Assembly: GCA_036563875.1 (NCBI GenBank)
Contig: DATCLO010000034.1
Location: 1 to 64,000, forward strand
DNA: 64,000 bases
Direction of reading: 5' to 3'
Source: ZC4RG29 sp036563875
Lineage (GTDB): Bacteria; Bacteroidota; Bacteroidia; Cytophagales; Cyclobacteriaceae
The translations under genes and the position numbers were made by a program. The notes under the pieces were generated by a model. The model did not search any database, was not told where the DNA came from, and worked only from the letters and a program-made list of their open reading frames with translations. This document shows positions 59,955 to 64,000 of this stretch, in pieces. Every line of letters begins with the position of its first letter. Position 1 is the stretch's first letter.

Positions 59955-61307
59955 ATGTCTTTCGGATTCAAGGATTTTCGGGCTCGGGTATTGTTGCGGG
60001 TGATTGGGCTGGGGCTCACCATCGCCGCGGTGGTGTTTATGTTGAGTCGTCCGAACATGCTTTTCGCGGGCATCCTGATGCTCGTGATCGTGGGTCTGCA
60101 ACTCGCCGAGCTATTCCGCTTCGTAAGTCAGACCAACAGGAAACTCACACGTTTTTTGGAGTCGGTGCGATACTCCGACTTCATCTCAGGATTTACAGCC
60201 GACAACCAGCTCGGTCGCTCTTTTAAAGATCTCAACATCGCCTTTAATGAAGTGCTCGAAGCCTTTCGGAAGGCGCGCTCCGAGAAGGAAGAGCACTGGC
60301 AGTATCTCAATACGGTCGTACAGCAAGTGCGTACCGGCATCTTGTCGTACGACCTCGAGGGAAACGTCCAGCTCATAAATGCCAATGCAAAGCGTTTCCT
60401 TGGTGTACAGAGCCTCCAGAATGTGGAAGACCTGCTCGAAGTGAATCCCAAGTTGTACAAGGCGATCTTTGATGTTGAGCCGGGTAAAAGCAATTTGTAC
60501 AAGGGCAACAACGAGTTGCACTTGACGATTCAAGCCACCGAACTGCGAATACGGGGGAACACCGTAAAGCTCATCACGATACAAAACATCCAGCCAGAAC
60601 TACAACGTCAGGAATTGGATGCGTGGCAGAACCTCACGCGTGTCTTGCGGCATGAGATCATGAACTCAATCACGCCCATCTCGTCCCTCACATCAACACT
60701 GCGCGAAGTGCTGGAATACGATCTCGTAAAGCAGGACGGGCACTACGTCCTTAAAGAGGAAGGCGCAGAAGACCTTCGTGAAGGACTCACTACCATTGAA
60801 AGTCGAAGCAAGGGACTAATCAAGTTCATTGATGCCTATCGCGAATACACCTCGCTGCCACTACCGACCATTCGAACGGTGTTGTTAAAAGATTTGATAG
60901 AAAAGGTAGCCCAATTCATGAAGCCCGAGATCAAACGCCACAACATCGACTTCGTATATTCCTGCGCATCAGACTACCTCACCATTCAAGCCGATGCTGA
61001 CATGATTGAACAGGTGTTGATCAACCTGATAAAGAACGGCATCGAAGCGGTAACCGAAATACCTAATCCTCGAATCGATCTGGCTGGCCTGTACGATGAA
61101 ACCGGCGTGCGTATTGAAGTTGCTGATAACGGACCGGGTATTATACGTGAAGCGTTGGAGTCGATCTTCGTTCCTTTTTATACTACCAAAAAAACTGGCT
61201 CTGGAATTGGACTCAGCCTTTCAAGGCAAATTATGCAGCTGCATAACGGAACACTGAATGTGGAATCAGAGCCTGGGGTGAGGACGGTGTTTACGTTGAG
61301 ATTCTAG
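59955..61307 (+). CDS. Sensor histidine kinase, NtrB-like partner
   Basis: A 450-residue kinase. Two TMs lie at about residues 12-30 and 32-52 (VLLRVIGLGLTIAAVVFMLS, FAGILMLVIVGLQLAELF) with only a minimal periplasmic loop. A PAS-like domain follows (QQVRTGILSYDLEGNVQLIN). The HisKA box is TRVLRHEIMNSITPIS with H233, and the HATPase_c has N in LINLIKNGIEAVTE, DNGPGI and GSGIGLSLSRQIM. The lack of a sensor ectodomain suggests it senses within the membrane or cytoplasm. It is the partner of the NtrC-type regulator upstream. Confidence 0.93.
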   Translation: MSFGFKDFRARVLLRVIGLGLTIAAVVFMLSRPNMLFAGILMLVIVGLQLAELFRFVSQTNRKLTRFLESVRYSDFISGFTADNQLGRSFKDLNIAFNEVLEAFRKARSEKEEHWQYLNTVVQQVRTGILSYDLEGNVQLINANAKRFLGVQSLQNVEDLLEVNPKLYKAIFDVEPGKSNLYKGNNELHLTIQATELRIRGNTVKLITIQNIQPELQRQELDAWQNLTRVLRHEIMNSITPISSLTSTLREVLEYDLVKQDGHYVLKEEGAEDLREGLTTIESRSKGLIKFIDAYREYTSLPLPTIRTVLLKDLIEKVAQFMKPEIKRHNIDFVYSCASDYLTIQADADMIEQVLINLIKNGIEAVTEIPNPRIDLAGLYDETGVRIEVADNGPGIIREALESIFVPFYTTKKTGSGIGLSLSRQIMQLHNGTLNVESEPGVRTVFTLRF

Positions 61308-61315
61308 TTGGAAAA

Positions 61316-61333
61316 GGTAATCGGTGATCGGTG
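61316..61333. repeat. GGTAATCGGTGATCGGTG repeat, copy 5
   Basis: GGTAATCGGTGATCGGTG, the same unit as at 24554, 34879 and 39803. It lies nine bases after the kinase stop and runs directly into a CTATGTG palindrome. Confidence 0.75.
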
Positions 61334-61334
61334 C

Positions 61335-61440
61335 CTATGTGCTCTATGTGTACATCTATGTGTTTCTATGTGGTTCAATGATTCAATCGTTATCTTTTTG
61401 AACCACATAGGGCACATAGATGTACACATAGAGCACATAG
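61335..61440. repeat. CTATGTG palindrome, copy 3 (long, near-perfect)
   Basis: The left arm (61335-61378) has five CTATGTG units and ends GTTCAA. The right arm (61398-61440) is its reverse complement except that CCC replaces TTTC between two units. The arms are 44 and 43 bp around a 19-base loop. The hairpin separates two convergent genes (kinase and fabF) and may act as a bidirectional terminator. Confidence 0.85.
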
Positions 61441-61450
61441 ACATCAGTTC

Positions 61451-62704
61451 CTACTGAATCTTCCGGAAGACCACCGACGCATTATGGCCGCCAAACCCAA
61501 ACGTATTACTCATCGCCACATTGACTTCCTTGCGAATTGAGCTGCCAAGCACAACCTTAAGTCCTTTCGGCATTCCTGGATCGAGGTTGGTCGTGTTGAT
61601 GGTGGGTGGTATAATCCCTTCGCTGATGGCTTTAATACAGATGATCGCTTCCGCTGCGCCCGCGGCGCCGAGCATGTGACCAACTGCCGACTTCGTCGCG
61701 CTAATATGGAGCCGCTTCGGATTGTCGCCAAAAACTTTCGTCACAGCTTTCATCTCACTGACATCGCCCATCGGCGTTGAGGTAGCATGGGGGTTGAGGT
61801 AGTCGACATCCTCGGGAGTAAGTCCCGCATCGTCGAGCGCCCACTGCATTCCAAGCATCGCGCCTTTTCCTTCAGGATGGGTAGCTGTCAGGTGATACGC
61901 ATCAGCGGACATGCCCCCGCCCGCGACTTCCGCGTAGATGCGCGCACCCCTCCTCTTTGCATGCTCATATTCTTCGAGTACCAGGGCGCATGCTCCTTCG
62001 CCCATCACAAAGCCGTCGCGGTCTGCATCGAATGGGCGCGATGCGTGCGCAGGATCGTCGTTGCGCGTTGACAACGCTTTCATGGCGGCAAACCCACCGA
62101 CGCCTGCCTCATTAATTGGAGCTTCTGAGCCGCCGGTTATAATCACGTCAGCTTTGCCCCACCGTATATAGTTCATGGCGTCGATGATAGCAGTACTGGA
62201 TGTAGCACACGCAGAGACGGTTGAAAAGTTTGGTCCCATGAAACCGTAGCGAATCGAGATCCACCCGGCAGCAATGTCGACAATCACTTTAGGGATAAAG
62301 AATGGATTGATCCTTGGCGTCCCATCACCGCGGGCGAAGTCCATGATCTCCTGCTGGAATGTGAAAAAGCCTCCGTTGCCGGATCCCCATATCACACCCA
62401 CACGTGTCTTGTCGATCCCATCAAGATCGATACCGCTGTCGCGCAACGCTTCTTCTGATGACGCCATCGCATACTGCACGAAAGGGTCCATCTTACGGAT
62501 CTCCGATTTCTCGAAGTAGTTGGCCGGATCGAAGCCCCTGACTTCGCAGGCAAAACGTGTTCTGAATTTCGAGGCATCGAATTTGGTGATGGGTCCTGCT
62601 CCCGACTTCCCATCAACAAGATTTTTCCAGAACTCGGAAAGAGAATTGCCGAGAGGTGTAATCGCTCCCATTCCGGTCACTACCACTTTCTTCATCATAG
62701 TCAT
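61451..62704 (-). CDS. fabF: Beta-ketoacyl-ACP synthase II
   Basis: A 417-residue thiolase-fold enzyme. The active-site cysteine is C166 in STVSACATSS, with histidines H306 (NPHATSTPMGD) and H343 (SAVGHMLGAAGAAE), the Cys-His-His triad of elongating synthases. It catalyses chain extension in fatty acid synthesis, including the C16:1 to C18:1 step. The start at 62704 overlaps the stop of the TetR gene as ATGA, so the two are translationally coupled; other in-frame ATGs follow at 62698 and 62695. Having a TetR regulator in place of acpP beside fabF is unusual. Confidence 0.95.
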   Translation of the reverse strand: MTMMKKVVVTGMGAITPLGNSLSEFWKNLVDGKSGAGPITKFDASKFRTRFACEVRGFDPANYFEKSEIRKMDPFVQYAMASSEEALRDSGIDLDGIDKTRVGVIWGSGNGGFFTFQQEIMDFARGDGTPRINPFFIPKVIVDIAAGWISIRYGFMGPNFSTVSACATSSTAIIDAMNYIRWGKADVIITGGSEAPINEAGVGGFAAMKALSTRNDDPAHASRPFDADRDGFVMGEGACALVLEEYEHAKRRGARIYAEVAGGGMSADAYHLTATHPEGKGAMLGMQWALDDAGLTPEDVDYLNPHATSTPMGDVSEMKAVTKVFGDNPKRLHISATKSAVGHMLGAAGAAEAIICIKAISEGIIPPTINTTNLDPGMPKGLKVVLGSSIRKEVNVAMSNTFGFGGHNASVVFRKIQ

Positions 62705-63291
62705 TTGCTGATTTGATCGATTATTTGCCTGCAGTATTCGGTTACGTAATTCATGGGTTCATTGGAACGCACCGCGCGCGCATACATGACAGCACCTTCC
62801 ACAGAACAAAAGAACACGAACGCCAGTGCGCGGGTATTCGGTATCGGTTTGAATTCACGGCAAGCGATGCCTTCATCCAGCAGGCGCTGTATAAAAGTCA
62901 CGGTTGAATCAAGTTCCTTGCGCAGCGCACGGCGCATGAATGTCACGTCGTCATCTGCCTGCACTGCAGTGTTGAGTAGTGGACATCCTCCAGGCAGCGG
63001 AGGGTTGAGCACATAAGCAGCATAGAACTCCAGTAAACCCAGCAGCCGTTCCTTGTAACTCTGCTTGTGGGCAAGTCTGCCCTGAACACCATTGTGCACA
63101 AGTTGCATGGCGTGACGAAAAGCCTGCAGCGCCATGTCTTCCTTGCTGCGGAAATGGCCGTACAGCGCACCTTTTGTCAATCCCGTTGCACGGGTCAGGT
63201 CGTGAAGCGTAGTTCCCGAGAACCCCTTACGGTTAAACACGGGCGCTGTGCGCTCCAGAATATGTTGCCGCGTACGCGCTGCCTTGTCCAT
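62701..63291 (-). CDS. TetR/AcrR family regulator coupled to fabF
   Basis: About 196 residues from the ATG at 63291 (MDKAARTRQHILERTAPVFN). The N-terminal HTH is GFSGTTLHDLTRATGLTKGA followed by LYGHFRSKEDMALQAF. The C-terminal ligand domain includes FYAAYVLNPPLPGGCPLLNT, like the TetR_C_6/YsiA group that senses acyl-CoA or similar ligands. The frame is open to 63369 but that part would run through the operator. The 22-bp palindrome just upstream is its likely binding site. It is coupled to fabF by ATGA, suggesting feedback control of fatty acid elongation. Confidence 0.9.
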   Translation of the reverse strand: MDKAARTRQHILERTAPVFNRKGFSGTTLHDLTRATGLTKGALYGHFRSKEDMALQAFRHAMQLVHNGVQGRLAHKQSYKERLLGLLEFYAAYVLNPPLPGGCPLLNTAVQADDDVTFMRRALRKELDSTVTFIQRLLDEGIACREFKPIPNTRALAFVFFCSVEGAVMYARAVRSNEPMNYVTEYCRQIIDQISK

Positions 63292-63313
63292 GAGGGCAAA
63301 GATACAGAAAAAT

Positions 63314-63335
63314 AAATATACCGATCGGTATATTT
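63314..63335. promoter_or_regulatory. 22-bp perfect palindromic TetR operator
   Basis: AAATATACCGATCGGTATAT ending in TT is a perfect 22-bp palindrome, 23 bp before the TetR start codon. Core TATACCG-at-CGGTATA is a typical TetR-family operator shape, and its position at the promoter implies autoregulation of tetR-fabF. Confidence 0.8.
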
Positions 63336-63382
63336 TTAATTCTACTCCATTGGCTGAATGGAAAGACAAACGATCGATTTAT

Positions 63383-63417
63383 GATTAGTGATTTCTGATT
63401 ATCAAAAATCACTAATC
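63383..63417. repeat. GATTAGTGATTT inverted repeat at dehydrogenase stop
   Basis: GATTAGTGATTT (63383-63394) and AAATCACTAATC (63406-63417) are perfect 12-bp inverted arms around an 11-base loop. The right arm overlaps the TGA stop (minus strand) of the dehydrogenase-family gene by two bases. A terminator role is possible. Confidence 0.7.
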
Positions 63418-64000
63418 AAAACGGCACGCCCGTCTCCTTCGAAACGTCCTTCAAATCCTTCACCACTGCAGCAAGAAGCGGTACTCCTTCCTTTAATCGA
63501 ACTTCTTCTGCCTCGCGTTCGGGATCACCGGGAATGAGAACGGCGTCATGGCCAGGAGCAGGCTTGGTAGCGCGAAAGACTTCAATCCAATGGTCTATCC
63601 GCTTCTTGAACACATCGACATCTTCGAAGCCGGCGATATCCATCGCACCGAAAAAATGTCCAATGCCCTTTCCAACACTCTTTTCAGGTACTTTTTCAAA
63701 AAGCGCAAATGGCGGGGCGAAAGGTCCCCAGTTGGCGCCGCTCAAAACACAGGAAAGAATATCAACCATCGCAGAAAGCGCGTATCCTTTGTGACCACCC
63801 AGGTCCCGTGTAGAACCCAGAGGAAGCAGCGCACCTTCGTAGATGTCTCCAGGACTGATCGAAGCATTACCTTTTTTGTCGATCATCCATCCTACCGGCA
63901 CCACCTTTCCCTCACGTTGCGCCTGCTCAATCTTTCCAAAAGCCACAACGCTCGTCGACATGTCGATTACTATTGGAGGCTGATTGTATCCGGGAAATGC
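63416..64000 (-). CDS. Malate/L-lactate dehydrogenase (Ldh) family oxidoreductase, partial
   Basis: The C-terminal 194 residues of a gene that runs out of the window at 64000; the frame stays open from 63961 to the edge (AFPGYNQPPIVIDMSTSVVA). LGGHKGYALSAMVDILSCVL and SGANWGPFAPP are signatures of the type-2 malate/lactate/ureidoglycolate dehydrogenase family, which is unrelated to classical LDH. PGDPEREAEEVRLKEGVPLL is the usual C-terminal block. Family members have about 350 residues, so the first 150 or so are missing from this window. Substrate cannot be inferred. Confidence 0.9.
   Translation of the reverse strand, partial: AFPGYNQPPIVIDMSTSVVAFGKIEQAQREGKVVPVGWMIDKKGNASISPGDIYEGALLPLGSTRDLGGHKGYALSAMVDILSCVLSGANWGPFAPPFALFEKVPEKSVGKGIGHFFGAMDIAGFEDVDVFKKRIDHWIEVFRATKPAPGHDAVLIPGDPEREAEEVRLKEGVPLLAAVVKDLKDVSKETGVPF

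Overview
The window reads as a contiguous chromosomal segment of a Bacteroidota bacterium, probably of the Cytophagales/Chryseolinea kind. Evidence: a protein with a type IX secretion C-terminal sorting domain, a PorD/DUF4835 gene, a Bacteroidota-type RpoZ, a BamD lipoprotein, near-absence of Shine-Dalgarno motifs, promoters close to TTG-N19-TAnnTTTG, and roughly balanced base composition. No rRNA, tRNA, CRISPR, phage or insertion sequence was seen. The assignment is inference from gene families; no database was searched.

Layout. 0.3-15.4 kb holds mostly single housekeeping or envelope genes: a TIGR02757 protein, a serine hydrolase, a BNR-repeat secreted protein, a coiled-coil lipoprotein, a WYL regulator, a tRNA methyltransferase, a YceI/MarR pair, an M3 peptidase, a TerB-like protein, an SMP-30 lipoprotein, a CDF transporter, a ferredoxin-type reductase and purB. 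15.4-19.6 kb is an overlapping TolC / MacB-type permease / HlyD operon without its own ATPase. 19.8-22.5 kb is an ECF sigma / membrane anti-sigma / secreted-protein operon. 22.6-28.7 kb holds a methyltransferase, a D-threonine-aldolase-like enzyme, mdh, tilS and an OstA-like gene.

28.9-34.9 kb goes from a T9SS cargo protein into bamD-rpoZ-coaBC-porD-(Sm-like 74-aa protein)-recN, a tightly packed co-directional run joining envelope assembly, transcription, CoA synthesis and DNA repair. 34.9-43.5 kb holds recQ, an enoyl-CoA hydratase, comEC, phoH, a SAM hydrolase, a monooxygenase-fold protein and cstA. 43.5-49.1 kb is a three-gene planctomycete-style operon (LRR cytochrome, DUF1501, DUF1549/1553 cytochrome). 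49.2-50.9 kb holds idi, a divergent lycopene-cyclase-like protein and a small basic protein.

51.1-61.3 kb is an efflux module: HlyD, ATPase and two large permeases, divergent from an NtrC-type regulator and its histidine kinase. A good sigma-54 -24/-12 element lies in front of hlyD, with two inverted 15-bp candidate enhancer sites. 61.4-64 kb holds fabF translationally coupled to a TetR regulator that has a 22-bp palindrome at its promoter, then a malate/lactate dehydrogenase-family gene cut by the window edge.

The most unusual large-scale signal is in the spacers. At least five families of short palindromic or tandem repeats occur between genes, and in seven cases the repeat itself contains the stop codon of the neighbouring gene (methyltransferase, mdh, recN, recQ, phoH, the NtrC regulator, the dehydrogenase-family gene).
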